Under the pieces are notes generated by a model. That model was not told the origin of the DNA and did not search any database. It saw only the letters and a list, made by a program, of their open reading frames with translations. The translations under genes were made by a program, and so were the position numbers. A DNA stretch of 64,000 nt. Source: Endomychus coccineus (taxonomy: Eukaryota > Arthropoda > Insecta > Coleoptera > Endomychidae). Below, in pieces: positions 1-9,869 of the stretch. The DNA lies in assembly GCA_958510875.1 (NCBI GenBank), contig OY294069.1:179100868-179164867 (forward strand). Reading direction: 5' to 3'. The number at the start of each line of letters is the position of its first letter. Position 1 is the stretch's first letter.

Positions 1-18
1 TAGGAATTTGCAAGAATA

Positions 19-660
19 TTAATTAATTAAGTTAGTGTAAATATGACTTAGGGTCTGCACATCACTCCTATTATTTACAGAATTGGAGTCACGTTTTATG
101 TGAATCATCTTCAGAATAGATCTTTTATAATAATTGGTTTCCTTAGTTAAACTATTAACATTCATGTAATCGAATTGATGGTTATAATCAAAGCAATGCT
201 TAGCAAGGGCGGTGGAATTTTCTAAGTTGTTATTTCTTGTGCTATATTTATGGCCGTACATTCTTTTTTGTAAATATTGTTTAGAGATTCCAGTATAGGT
301 TCCATCACAATCTAAACAATTCAATTTATATACTGTGTGGGTTTGTTTATCTTTGGGTATTAAAGGTTTTAGATTTGAGAAATATTTCCCAACACAATTA
401 GTAGGCTTATGTGCAACATTTATATCATACTTTTTCAAATATTTCTTAATTTTTTCTGAGGTCTCCGGAATGTATGGTAAAGTTATATAATTGGCCGTAT
501 TACCTTTTATGTTATTTTTATATGACAATCCATTATAGATTTTGTTTATTCTCTCTTTAATAATAGGATTGAAGAATGTTTTTGGGTAGCCATTCAATTC
601 CAGCGTATTACGAACAATTTTTAGATTTTTGGGACGGTCCTCTGGGTGGGACAATTTAAC
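19..660 (-). pseudogene. PLE copy 1, GIY-YIG endonuclease domain
   Basis: The 211-codon frame contains the PLE connector NYITLPYIPETSEKIKKYLK followed by HTVYKLNCLDCDGTYTGIS and KRMYGHK. VYKLNC..C and YTGIS correspond to the two halves of the GIY-YIG motif with the CxxC typical of Penelope endonucleases; the Arg of KRMYGH fits the catalytic Arg position. GIY-YIG endonucleases nick target DNA for insertion. The domain itself looks intact but is separated from the RT by a frameshift between 654 and 681, so its starting Met is probably internal. Confidence 0.88.
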
Positions 661-680
661 CGCGCGGTCTGTAAGACTGT

Positions 681-1440
681 TTATGACACTTTTTTATAAC
701 AAGCTGGCGCAACGGAAATGAAGTGAAGATAGCGTTGAGACCAAACTTCTTTAGTAAACCGCGAAGTTTTTATTTCTCCATCTACATCATGCCTAATGTT
801 CATATCTAAGAAATATGTGTTTTTGTTCACTTCTATTTCACAGGTAAATTGAAGTTTACAGTGGAAATTGTTAAATTTATTAATCACGTACTGAATTTTG
901 TCGTTGGGAACACACATAAGGCAATTATCTACATACCGTTTAAAAAATACGGGCTGAAAATCTAATGAACTTATAACAGATTCCTCTAGGCATTCCATAA
1001 CGAGGTTAGCAATGGTAGCAGAAATAGGAGATCCCATTGCTGTGCCGAATATTTGTCCATAATATTGCTCACCATACTGAAAGTATGTGCATTCTAAACA
1101 AAATTTTACAGCATTTATAAATTCCGATTGATCTAGAGGTGTGTGGTGTTTAATCTCTGCCCAATGTTTTTTGATGCTATTCAATGCCAAAACGACTGGT
1201 ATATTTGTAAATAAAGAAACAACATCCAATGAAATTAGTTGATGGTTTACGGGTACGGATTGATTTTTTATAAATTCATTAAAATGCCATGAGTCTTTCA
1301 CATAAAATTCATTTTTTCCTATTATATTACTGATCGATTTTGATAAAAATTTTGATAAATTGTAAGTAAGCGCTCCAATATTACTTATAATGGGTCTTAG
1401 AGGTATATCAATTTTATGTAGTTTCGGAAGCCCATATAAG
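681..1440 (-). pseudogene. PLE copy 1, reverse transcriptase domain with YVDN active site
   Basis: Translating the - strand gives YGLPKLHK, then LISLDVVSLFTNIP (RT motif A with its Asp), GTAMGSPISATIANLVME (motif B) and FFKRYVDNCLM (motif C). PLE motif C is normally YVDD; here the second catalytic Asp is Asn, a change that one G-to-A transition would explain. The part upstream of the Met at 1301 is open in the same frame back to about 1440, where a frameshift separates it from the ORF piece at 1397-1630. The domain ends at a stop at 681 that is also a frameshift product. The RT is predicted inactive. Confidence 0.88.
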
Positions 1441-1630
1441 GTGCTAGCCCATTATGGCAAATTAATTTATTTTTCAATTCAATAGGGATTATCTTGTTTT
1501 TGTGCCAATTATTTATTAATTTATTCATGTTATTTTGTATTGATGAAGTAGGATCAGCTTTTAATTTTTTATAAGTTGTTTCATCATTTAAAAGGTTTTC
1601 TATTTTGTTTTCATAGTCATTTCTATGCAT
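1397..1630 (-). pseudogene. PLE copy 1, linker between N-terminal region and RT
   Basis: A 77-codon piece beginning MHRNDYENKIENLL. In intact PLEs a phrase of the type 'DKGNKTAIM...DY..KI..LL' directly precedes the RT, and the matching upstream words (GILVLNADK) lie just 5' in another frame at about 1640-1680. The piece ends by reading out of frame into the RT leader (HNGLAPYMGF instead of the YGLPKLHK frame). It is a frameshift fragment of copy 1, not a separate gene. Confidence 0.7.
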
Positions 1631-1805
1631 TATGGCGGTTTTATTAGGTACATTTATCCGCGTTCAAAACTAATATTCCAGGGTTAGCATCTAAGAACTC
1701 TTTTGTTATTTTTGTATGATAGTTAAAACGATTCTTTGCAATACTTACTTCTGCTTTCTGTTTGTTCTTTTTGTTTGTCAAGATGTTACAAATTTTGTTT
1801 CTAAT

Positions 1806-2315
1806 TTAATTTTTTTCTTCTAAATTTTTATTCCGAATTCCACATTCTAAATTTGCAATAATATTGTCTATAGGCAGTTTTTTGTTATCAGGCAATGCAA
1901 ATTTGGGACCTAAGCTTAACGTGTGCTGCACCTCATCCGGCATTTTTGTTTCAGTTAGATTTTTCAACCATTGTTCATTGATATTCTGTTTTTCATAAGC
2001 TACGCCTTTCATTAAAATATTTATCTTTTTAGATTGTTTAGCTTTGATTTTGCTGAAATTTTTTTCGAAATTGTTTTGTTGATTTTGAAGAAATTGCGAG
2101 ATAAAGTTGCTAACAAAATTTAAATAACAGGATTGTTTAACGCTTTTAATTTTGTTTTCAACCTCTCCTACATTCGCGCATGCTTCTTTAATGCATAAAT
2201 TTAAACAGCTTTTATGAAGCGAATTTAATAATTTTGCATAAGCCTTCTTATTTTGCAACTTGCTAAACATACTTTCCTTTGATTTAGATATAATAAAATT
2301 TGGGATTACTTGCAA
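1806..2315 (-). pseudogene. PLE copy 1, N-terminal region
   Basis: An open stretch of 169 codons, rich in lysine and asparagine, ending at an in-frame stop; homologous-looking sequence continues past the stop in the same frame (IRNKICNILTNKKNKQK). It includes LSLGPKFALPD, a segment found upstream of the RT domain in Penelope-type polyproteins. The first Met at 2315 may be internal, since the frame stays open a little further upstream (QKHEIEILQ). Nucleic-acid binding is plausible from the charge but is inference. Confidence 0.7.
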
Positions 2316-2324
2316 AATTTCGAT

Positions 2325-2530
2325 TTCGTGTTTCTGTTCGTTTCGGCGACGTTAGCATTTAAATGAAATTGGTACGATAAAGACGCTTTGTGTTGATACA
2401 ATTAGTTTTAAATAATCATGTTATGAAATAATAATGAGTCTTCTGATGATGGTCGTGAGACCGAAACGTACGTAAAGACGAAAATATATAGTATTTGTGT
2501 TGATGTGACCTATTTCCCGAGAATTTATAT
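2325..2530 (+). mobile_element. Penelope pseudo-LTR fragment, opposite in strand to the adjoining ORF
   Basis: This ~200-bp segment shares several blocks with 4790-4970, which lies downstream of a + strand PLE 3' end: TGTTTCTGTTCGTTTC, TTTGTG-TGATACAATTAGTTTTAA, GAGACCGAAACGTACGT and TGTGTTG-TGTGACCTA. It is therefore a + oriented PLE pLTR placed head-on to the - strand ORF of copy 1, in line with the inverted partial copies known for Penelope elements. It contains the hammerhead at 2438-2479. Confidence 0.7.
2438..2479 (+). ncRNA. Hammerhead ribozyme in Penelope pLTR (canonical core)
   Basis: Every conserved part of a hammerhead with open stem I can be placed. Stem I is GUCUU (2438-2442) with AAGAC (2475-2479), five perfect pairs. 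The core CUGAUGA is at 2443-2449. Stem II is GGUC/GACC (2451-2454, 2459-2462) closed by GUGA, a GNRA tetraloop. GAAA is at 2463-2466. Stem III is two pairs (A-U, C-G) around GUAC, and the cleavage site is after A2474 (GUA). A very short stem III is the arrangement reported for PLE hammerheads. One odd point is an extra U (2450) between the core and stem II. Self-cleavage is inferred, not shown. Confidence 0.85.
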
Positions 2531-2941
2531 TAATTATTAGTTACTATTTCTATCATATTCATGTTAGAAAAAAATTATATCAACCCGACTGAAATTTTTT
2601 TAATCCAATATGTTTATATGTTTATAGCTTTAATTAGTTCGAAGTAAAAAATGTTCACACTGGATATTTGTCTTATTTATTTTCATTCTAGAACAGTGAG
2701 CCATGAAAAAATTCGGTTAACTACAATTCGATATTTTTCGCGTTTTGTTGAAGTCTATAAAATCGGGAAACTCTACCTTATCAGATAACAAACTGAAATT
2801 GGTTATTGGGCAATCAACCCGATTTCTAATCGCACAATCCGCACAAGGAATAGCGAGCAGCCTCTATACTTCTTTCCATTGTGAAGCGGTTCGGTTCAAC
2901 GTCACGTGACACAAGCAGTATAGGTAATACTTTATATACTT

Positions 2942-2976
2942 TATATTCTAACGTGACCGGCTAGCTGGCTTCAGTT
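2942..2976 (+). promoter_or_regulatory. Candidate RNA polymerase II core promoter (TATA plus Inr)
   Basis: TATATT at 2942-2947 lies 31 bases upstream of the A of a perfect arthropod initiator, TCAGTT, at 2971-2976. The surrounding 2840-3050 is less AT-rich than its neighbours and contains a CACGTG E-box (2903). The spacing is what a real TATA/Inr pair shows; chance matches are common in AT-rich DNA. Confidence 0.4.
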
Positions 2977-3108
2977 TTTAACGTCGTGTGTTCGGTGGAA
3001 GTGATACGTTATTATTTAAAAAAATTACCCTGCAATTGTTTACGTTCTAGATGGTACATGTGATTTTCGTCTGTGATCAAATAAAAATAATTCCAGCTTA
3101 GGCATTAG
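2973..3108 (+). other. Candidate noncoding leader exon with consensus 5' splice donor
   Basis: From the putative start site at 2973 the sequence runs 136 bases to TTAG|GTAAGT, a full-consensus donor at 3109. The only ATG seen (about 3051) opens a short frame that stops before the donor, so this would be a 5' UTR exon. No downstream coding exon of the same gene was found; it could belong to the + strand elongase far to the right or to an unrelated gene or TE. Confidence 0.35.
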
Positions 3109-3716
3109 GTAAGTCTTGTTTGCAACCAAATCAGTTCACGTTTGCATATGTATTTTATAAATGTACCATTCTTTTTCGAGGGCTTTTTATGTATCAAAAC
3201 GATTCATTTGGATGTGAAATATTAGCAAGTTTAATTTCGACTTCATCTTCATTCAAGTAGTTCATTGATTTCAGTTTCAAATCTCTGTCACGTTTGGAGG
3301 TTAGATAGTAATTCATTATAAATAAGATGTATTTAGATGACAATAAATTTTTTATGGACCTTCGTACCTTGAAATTAACAATTATTACTTATATAGCGTA
3401 ACAATACTTTTTTTGCTGGTAAATGGCGGTGTACATAAATTGAATAGTAAACTCGAAATAAAATCTAAATTTACATTTTTATATGTAAATTAATAATGTG
3501 GTGAAACAATTGTTAATATACATTGTTATCAACATGTTAATTTATAGTTTGTTCTTATCTTAGGTACCTACTATCCAATTTTGACGAGTAAACGTAGACT
3601 AGAAATATATATTTTTAATACTCGTATTTAATAACCAGATGGATTTATTAATTATTCTTCATGAAGCTAGTAAAATCCTTCGCATGAAGACTATACAATA
3701 TAATTTACTTAATCAC

Positions 3717-3776
3717 AGCGGAATTAAAATGCACAATCGAGATAATCAATTCTCGATTGTGCATTTTAATTCCGCT
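3717..3776. repeat. Perfect 26-bp inverted repeat with 8-base loop
   Basis: The arm AGCGGAATTAAAATGCACAA continues to CGAGA (3717-3742) and is matched exactly by its complement at 3751-3776, separated by TAATCAAT. No mismatch occurs in 26 pairs, although the surroundings look unselected. It is too short for a typical animal pre-miRNA. Its role is unknown. Confidence 0.9.
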
Positions 3777-4164
3777 TATGATAAACTCGATGAAAGGAAA
3801 CGGTTAACATAAAATCATTACTTGCTGAAGCAACAATTTGAAAAATTGTTATTTCCTGATTTCCTACAATAAAATTGACGATTTGTCAAATTATTATTTT
3901 CTATTCGAAACTAATTGAAAATGAGCAAAATGTATCATCCATGGCTGAACTGAAATTCAAATCTGTCAGTTTAGAAATCTCAATAAATTTTTTCCGTCAT
4001 TTTCGACTTGATATTCTTATCACAGCGAAAATGTGAATTTTTTTCCTATAGAGGCGTCAATTCCAATCATTCAATGATTTCGATAGGACATATCAATGTT
4101 GTTGATTTTTCAAATTGTTTTGCAGCAATACTTATACAATTTAAATTTCCTATTTCCTTTCATG

Positions 4165-4975
4165 CATAAACGGTAATACAGATAATATTATAACATTACC
4201 ATACATTCCGGAGACCCCAAAGAAAATTAGGAAATGCTTAAAAAAGTACGATATAAATGTTGCGCATAAACCGTGTTGGGAAATATTTTTCAAATCTAAA
4301 ACCTTAAATACCTAAACATAAACAAACCAACACAGTATGTAAATTATATTGTTTAGATTGCGATGGAACTTGTTAATATCTTAACTAAGGAAATCAATTA
4401 TTATAAAAGATCTGTTCTGCAGATGATTCACATAAAACTTGACTCCAAGTCTTTTAATCATAGAACAGACATTCAGTCATTAAGTCAGGTTTATACTAAT
4501 TTAATTAATTGAAAAAAACCCTTGCAAATTCCTAAATGCGTCTTTATAATATTAAAAGTATATTTTAAGTAGAATGCTCAAATAGCAATATTTCTAATGA
4601 GTTCTGACAACCTTTTTTTATTACCTTATACATCTGTAACATCTGGTACGAAAGTGGATACTTGAACGTTATATTTTTTGATTACAGTCGTATACAGATT
4701 TTGTTTGACATGAGTTCGAATGCCTATTCTAAGAAAATTGCTAAGCAGTGGATTCTTGATACATATTCATATACTTAGAACATTAATGTGTTAAAATTTC
4801 GATTATTGATGTTTCTGTTCGTTTCTACGACGCTTTGTGCTGATACAATTAGTTTTAAGAAATCACGTTTCAGCCATAATACGTCTGCCGATGATGGTAT
4901 TGAGACCGAAACGTACGTTAAGACGAAAATAATAAGCATATGTGTTGGTGTGACCTAGACTTTTATATACAATTC
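4165..4975 (+). mobile_element. Penelope-like retroelement, copy 2, 5'-truncated
   Basis: The + strand matches the 3' end of copy 1: a degenerate IITLPYIPE...KYDINVAHK segment (4185-4270), CLDCDGT (4350-4370) and TNYYKRS-like sequence with an ISQ/IYTNLIN-like ending (4380-4511). The segment at 4790-4970 is the pLTR with a decayed hammerhead. The GIY-YIG centre is largely deleted. It begins abruptly, as expected of 5' truncation, and cannot code for protein. Confidence 0.8.
4883..4924 (+). ncRNA. Decayed hammerhead ribozyme in PLE copy 2
   Basis: It aligns base for base with the motif at 2438-2479: GUCUG, CCGAUGA, GGU...ACC, GAAAC, GUAC, GUU|AAGAC. The core U4 is C, one stem I pair is weakened (G opposite A), and the stem II loop has changed. 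GAAAC and the short stem III are kept. Activity is probably lost. It shows that the motif belongs to the PLE family rather than to one locus. Confidence 0.7.
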
Positions 4976-7690
4976 ATACCTGAGTCAAGAATCATTATTA
5001 ACTAATAAATAATTGATGGTAATTCAAACTTGGAATGGTTTATCCTTTCAAAAAATCAACTTTGTAAATATTTACACCATACAATTGGCTGAAGAGCTGT
5101 AAACACAATAATTACCAATCAAACATTAAAAAAACTTAATGCATGAATTGATTCAATTAGTTCTTTTCTTATATGATGGTAAAAATAATGTGCGGAACCT
5201 GTTTAGAAGTGAAATAAATAGAACTGCATAATAAATTTGCAAAGGTCATCTCGCCAATACTAAAAGAATTGCTACACATAGATTGTAACAAAAAAGTTAT
5301 GAAAAGCTATAAATATTGGCGACAATTTTGTAATATTCATTAGAATTAATATTGGTCTTTCCTAAATGGATTCTAAAAGGTAAATTTATCGTTCAAATCT
5401 AACCTCATTGATAATATTGCAACCCAGTTGAATAAAATTATTAATATATAATTCATAATTATAGAAACGTGTTAATAATTACAAAATTTGCAGGCAAGCG
5501 AAAAACTCATGAATTAACATGCAACGTTTGAGTCCTCGATTATATTTACTACTTTATTTACAGCTTCGAATAGTAGGTACCCAGGAAGGAATATGTAAAT
5601 TATTTATAAATATATGGGATCATATTTCATAAACTGGTAATTCATCGAAAATATAGCAACTAACAATGTTTCATTCTACAATGGATATTATTTTTCATTA
5701 TCTACAATAGAGAAGAATATGAAAATATGAATCGAGTTACTTCAGTTACTTTGTGATATTCCATTTTACAGATAAAAACAAGAAATTTTAGTTTGTTAAA
5801 TAGCATTTTATTTAAAATAAAGTAAAATTTCATGTTTTTATCTGTAATATGAAAATATTTCATATCATTTACAGTAAACAATGAGGAATTAGAAAAACGT
5901 ATATTACAATTACTGTACTTATAATGGGAACATATTAACATGAAGTAAATGATATTTGACGACTGATTTCAATTAATCATTCTTCGAGATTAGAAACAAA
6001 TATAATTGATGTGTCCATTCACACCTCTTCATAAGCAGAACGTCTATGCAAGTCAAATATCAAGGTTGAGCCGATAACAAGAGATGTACTAGGAATCATC
6101 TAACATGGTTATATAATTTCGCAGGAAACGTCATTCATTATTTGATATCGTTTTCTCAATACTTCAAAGTCAACCAAAAATGAACATAAAAAAAATGATT
6201 TACTTTTCAGAACACCATCTTGACAATTTCTAAATTTATGAGAAATATTTATTTTTTTCATGAAATTGCACTTCATGATACCTTCTTGGTTTATGTTTTG
6301 AGATGAAGTTCATTTACTGAAGCTTCTCTGGCTATAAAATTTAGTTAATTACCTTATCAGACTTGATTTTGAATGCACCATTGCATGAGATATATGTCAG
6401 GCTGAACCGCTGACTTACAAAACACCTGCTTCAAAAAAGTTTAATATCTCTTATATGCTTAAACTTTTTTCATCATCGAAAACAAGTTTTTTACCGTTAT
6501 TAATACGTAAATTTTTCCTGAAATCAACTTGAGATTTTTTCAATTTATAAAATATATAAACTATAAGTATATAATCCGTGTACAATATGATTCTATTAGG
6601 GTTACTGTTATAAATAGAAAAATATTCTCAAATAAGTCCAGATTGATCAATTACTTTATGCTAAAATTCCTAACATCTTGAATTGTTTGATACACTAAAA
6701 ACAGTCTTTTCTTTCTAATCTTAATTACAGTTATTTCTTATTCACGCTGAAGAAACCTCTTCAATAAATGACAATCAAGCTTAGTTCAGTACTTTCATCA
6801 AAAATTTTAAATCACCTTAATATTCCAAGATACCTGTTCTTTCCAGGCGGAAAGGTCAAGGGTAAAAGAAACAATCGAAATATGCAATCTCATGCAATAG
6901 TTTGTTTGTAGCTGATCATGAACATAATTGCAAAGGTCACTGATTGAAGAATAAAAATTGAAGATAATTCAATAAATGCAATTAAATTTGAATAATCCGA
7001 TCATTAAAAAGTGTAATCTTAATACACAATTCTCCTTTACAAATAAATTATGATGGGTATATACGGAAAAATTACCGCAAAGATAAAAGAAAATTCCCAA
7101 CTTAGTCCGGCTTTACGGTTATATTGGGAAGCTATAATTGTACTGAATATTTCATGACACATCAAAACAAATCTAAAAATTCTTATCCAGGACGAAAATT
7201 GTTAGTCATGGTAACCAAAACAACAAAACACTTCTGCGGGTCGAATCTATTATTGTAGGAAAAGAAAATAAATTGGAAATAACTGATGAAATACGTTAAT
7301 CATATACTATGTTACATTTAAATTTCATTCAAATGATTTGCATAACGTACTTCACCACTTTAATGCTTTATACTGATACTTACTGTCAATTATTGACACT
7401 GTAATGAATAACCTTGTTTCATTGACCCTATATAACCTCACTTTTATGATACCATAGAAGATCGCAAATAAATTATGACCTGAGGTACCTTTTCAGCTAT
7501 AAAGGTTCGTCGGAATTATTTTCCGCAAGAATATACCGACAGTTGGGAAGCACTTAGTATTGTGTATGACTTTTACTGGAATTTTTTTTCTCTATCCATT
7601 ATTGCGAGAAATCACGCAAAATCAAGTTTTCCATGAAAAACAATTGACAATTGTTTCACACACTAACAAGGCGAATTCGAATATGTCGAG
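4976..7690. other. Gene-poor AT-rich stretch
   Basis: No convincing coding exon, RNA gene or element end was recognised apart from the hairpin at 5755-5860. Open frames here (for example 5702-5941 on the - strand) are short, AT-driven and resemble nothing known. Confidence 0.5.
5755..5860. repeat. Long imperfect hairpin, 25-bp near-perfect core stem
   Basis: TTACAGATAAAAACAAGAAA continuing to TTTTA at 5766-5790 pairs with 5823-5847 over 25 bases with one mismatch, around a 32-base loop. The flanks (ATATT-CCAT against ATATTTTCAT) extend the fold imperfectly to about 105 nt. The shape would suit either a pre-miRNA-like hairpin or a tiny foldback element; no seed or family was recognised. Confidence 0.65.
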
Positions 7691-7924
7691 TTAGTTGTCG
7701 ACGAAATTGATAACTTCTTGGACGTGCTGTTGGTTTTGGAGAAGCTCAACAAAATATAAAATAGTATAAGAGCTATCTAGTTGTATCGCGACAAATGTCG
7801 TGGACGTCATGTTCCCGATGCAAAGGTATTTGTTAGACTGTGTTTGAAGTTCAGCTCCCAAACATACGCTCAAAAACTCTTGGATTCTATCTAGAAAAGA
7901 GTTATTCGTCTGTTTGATGATGCC

Positions 7925-8175
7925 ATACCTCACGAATTCATTGACCTTTGTAAAACATCGTAGAAAGATGGCCGATCTCTCCCTTTTCTATAGATATTTC
8001 CATGGTCGGTGTTCATCAAAATTCTCATCTGTTGTTCCACCACGAGAGATTCTAGCTAGACGAACTAGGCAAGCTTAAGCTAGTCACCCCTTCATGGTCA
8101 AGCTCGAGACTTCCACCGCTGGTTCACACGATTTTCTTCGAATACTATAGGGTTTCGTCCCGTGTAGTTAAGTAT
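7925..8175 (+). mobile_element. C-terminal remnant of a Jockey/R1-type non-LTR retrotransposon
   Basis: The + strand reads VKHRRKMADLSLFYRYFHGR followed by CSS, then VVPPREILARRTRQA and, after a stop, ASHPFMVKLETS. The phrase HRR..A.LSLFYRYYHGRCS...P....TR.A...HPF is the usual tail of the reverse transcriptase ORF in this kind of insect element, just after the RT. Stops and a shift near 8075 make it a dead fragment. The end at 8110-8175 resembles 63640-63715 (same strand) and, reversed, 18000-18080, so the three mark one repeat family. Confidence 0.7.
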
Positions 8176-8690
8176 AGAAAAAAAGAGACAAAACCAAGAT
8201 GCATTTTCTTCCCTAAAAAGTAAAAATATTGCCAGGGATAATGTGTCGATAATACTATTACCCGAGTTATGCAATATTTCGATCATAATCCAAAAAAATC
8301 AGAATTCAGAATTCAATTATCTTTTTTACGTTTACCGTAGTACCTAGACCTTGGTCGCCAACTTTGGATCATCCTGTACATACGTACACACAGCCACCAT
8401 CACTAAAATAGTTTAGATGGAAAATGCCAATTACTTATGTGATGTAGTATAATCATGAAAATGAATAAATAAACAATCATTACTCTTAACAATTGAACAT
8501 TTACCAAAAACTACCCAAAATGTATCAGAATTCTTCTAACTTATCTCATCAGAGGTCTTCACATATGCATCGTCCTTCTTCTGGTATTGCTTACAAAATA
8601 CCAAGAGTGAAAACACACCTGTTTTTTATTCCTTGTCTCAAATATAGATGCCGATGTTTCGCTAATCATTGAATGTAGGATCTTTATCTG
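8176..8690. other. Unassigned stretch
   Basis: No element or gene could be recognised. The short frame at 8098-8286 (-) is antisense to the preceding non-LTR remnant and is not thought real. Confidence 0.4.
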
Positions 8691-8733
8691 GTTTCTGCAG
8701 TATTTATTTAACGCCAAACAGTTCTCTGCCAAT

Positions 8734-9000
8734 TCACTGACGTTGTGTGATTATGTGCGAAATGGAATTTTTGAGGATGGGTTTCCAAATGTTAGGAAAG
8801 TAATATCCTGACTCACGGCTTAGATTACTTCGATGTTTTAGGAGTTCTATCGCTTCAAGAATTTTTCGCTGATCGAAGGTTGGGGCTCGAGCTAGGATTT
8901 TAGTATTTACGATGATTAGTGTCAAACTTATGTTACGACCTGTTTCACCAATGTAGTCTTTACCGCAAGAACAGGGAATGCTATAAACACCTTTTAAATG
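8734..9000 (-). pseudogene. PLE copy 3, GIY-YIG endonuclease remnant
   Basis: Translation of 9000-8925 gives LKGVYSIPCSCGKDYIGETG, the two GIY-YIG half-motifs with the C.C spacing of this PLE type. The next frame continues ILARAPTFDQRKILEAIELL, then NLSRESGYYFPNIWKPIL, the usual C-terminal sequence. The central helix with the catalytic Glu is shortened or deleted between 8925 and 8890. Confidence 0.8.
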
Positions 9001-9480
9001 AAAAATGTGGAAAGGGATCTATGATATTTTGCAAATGTGTGAAAACGAGTAGAAATATTATGCTTGTTATGGATTGGTGAATAATGGAAGGGGGGGGGGG
9101 GGGGTTGTGGCTCAGATTGATTTGATTTAGGCGCAGTGTATCTCTTTATGGCTTCTTGAATGTTGTAATAGGAGAACTTATTTAATAATAAGACAGATGA
9201 ACGGTGTTTCGATTCTGATTTTAAGGGTTGGGGTTGGGATAAGTTAACAGCTTCGTGGACCAAGGAGATTATAACAGATTGCTTTTGAGCAGGGTGGCGG
9301 TGGGTTAGGCCATTGAGGTCTCTGTCGGTGTGAGTGGGTTTTCGATAAGCAGAATGTCCCAAAGTACCGCCAGTTTGCCGACTAACTAACGGGTGTGAAC
9401 CTTTTGATTCAATTTCCATGGTGAAACGGATATTGGGATATAATGAATTTAAATGATGGAATGGAACAAGATTTTCACTA
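8994..9480 (-). pseudogene. PLE copy 3, post-RT region with poly-proline from a G15 run
   Basis: The frame carries LNSLYPNIRFTMEIE, GGTLGHSAYRKPTHTDRDLN and a run of prolines. The prolines are encoded by 15 consecutive G on the + strand at 9090-9104, a likely slippage site. The region links the RT to the endonuclease in this PLE lineage. The nominal Met at 9671 of the longer open frame is in a different frame from the RT motifs and is not a real start. Confidence 0.75.
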
Positions 9481-9675
9481 CCATGTGTCGTCGACATATC
9501 TAAACCAACATTTCGGCTTGATAACAGATGAGTCAATAGCATCTTGTTCAAAAGTTTCCGTGACGATATTAGCTGCGACCGGAGAAAGTGGGAAACCCAT
9601 GGCAGCTCTCGAGGACTGCTCGTAAAACTTGCCATCGTACAGAAAATATGTGGAAGATATACAAAAATCAATCAA
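9478..9675 (-). pseudogene. PLE copy 3, RT motifs B and C
   Basis: The 65-codon frame contains FYEQSSRAAMGFPLSPVAAN (motif B) and CWFRYVDDTW (motif C with both catalytic Asp residues) and then runs straight into a stop. The next RT words (HLNSLYPNIRFTMEIE) continue in another frame. The active-site residues survive, but the reading frame does not. Confidence 0.85.
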
Positions 9676-9869
9676 CGGTAGTCCATTGAAATGGTTTGGA
9701 AGGTAACAATTGAAAAATTATGGAAAGGGTATCTGGACAAGGAATATTGGTAAAGAGTGCTGTCCGACCAAATAGCCTGGATCAACTTTTACGGTTGGAG
9801 TCTTTTGACAAAATGAAAGGAATTTAGGATAAAACTGTTGAAATTACAACAATGTTGACATTTACAGTA

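Larger units (their letters stand above)
1..2325 (-). mobile_element. Penelope-like retroelement, copy 1, nearly full length but broken
   Basis: The - strand carries, in order, a lysine-rich N-terminal region (2315-1806), the PLE pre-RT motif YGLPKLHK followed by PLRPIIS (about 1440-1380), a reverse transcriptase core (1301-681) and a GIY-YIG endonuclease (654-19). This RT plus C-terminal GIY-YIG order is diagnostic of EN+ Penelope-like elements. The frame is broken by a stop near 1806 and by frameshifts near 1650, near 1435 and between 681 and 654. The left end of the window cuts the element just after the endonuclease, so its downstream pLTR is not visible. A related + strand piece lies at 4165-4970. 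It cannot encode a working protein as it stands. Confidence 0.9.
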
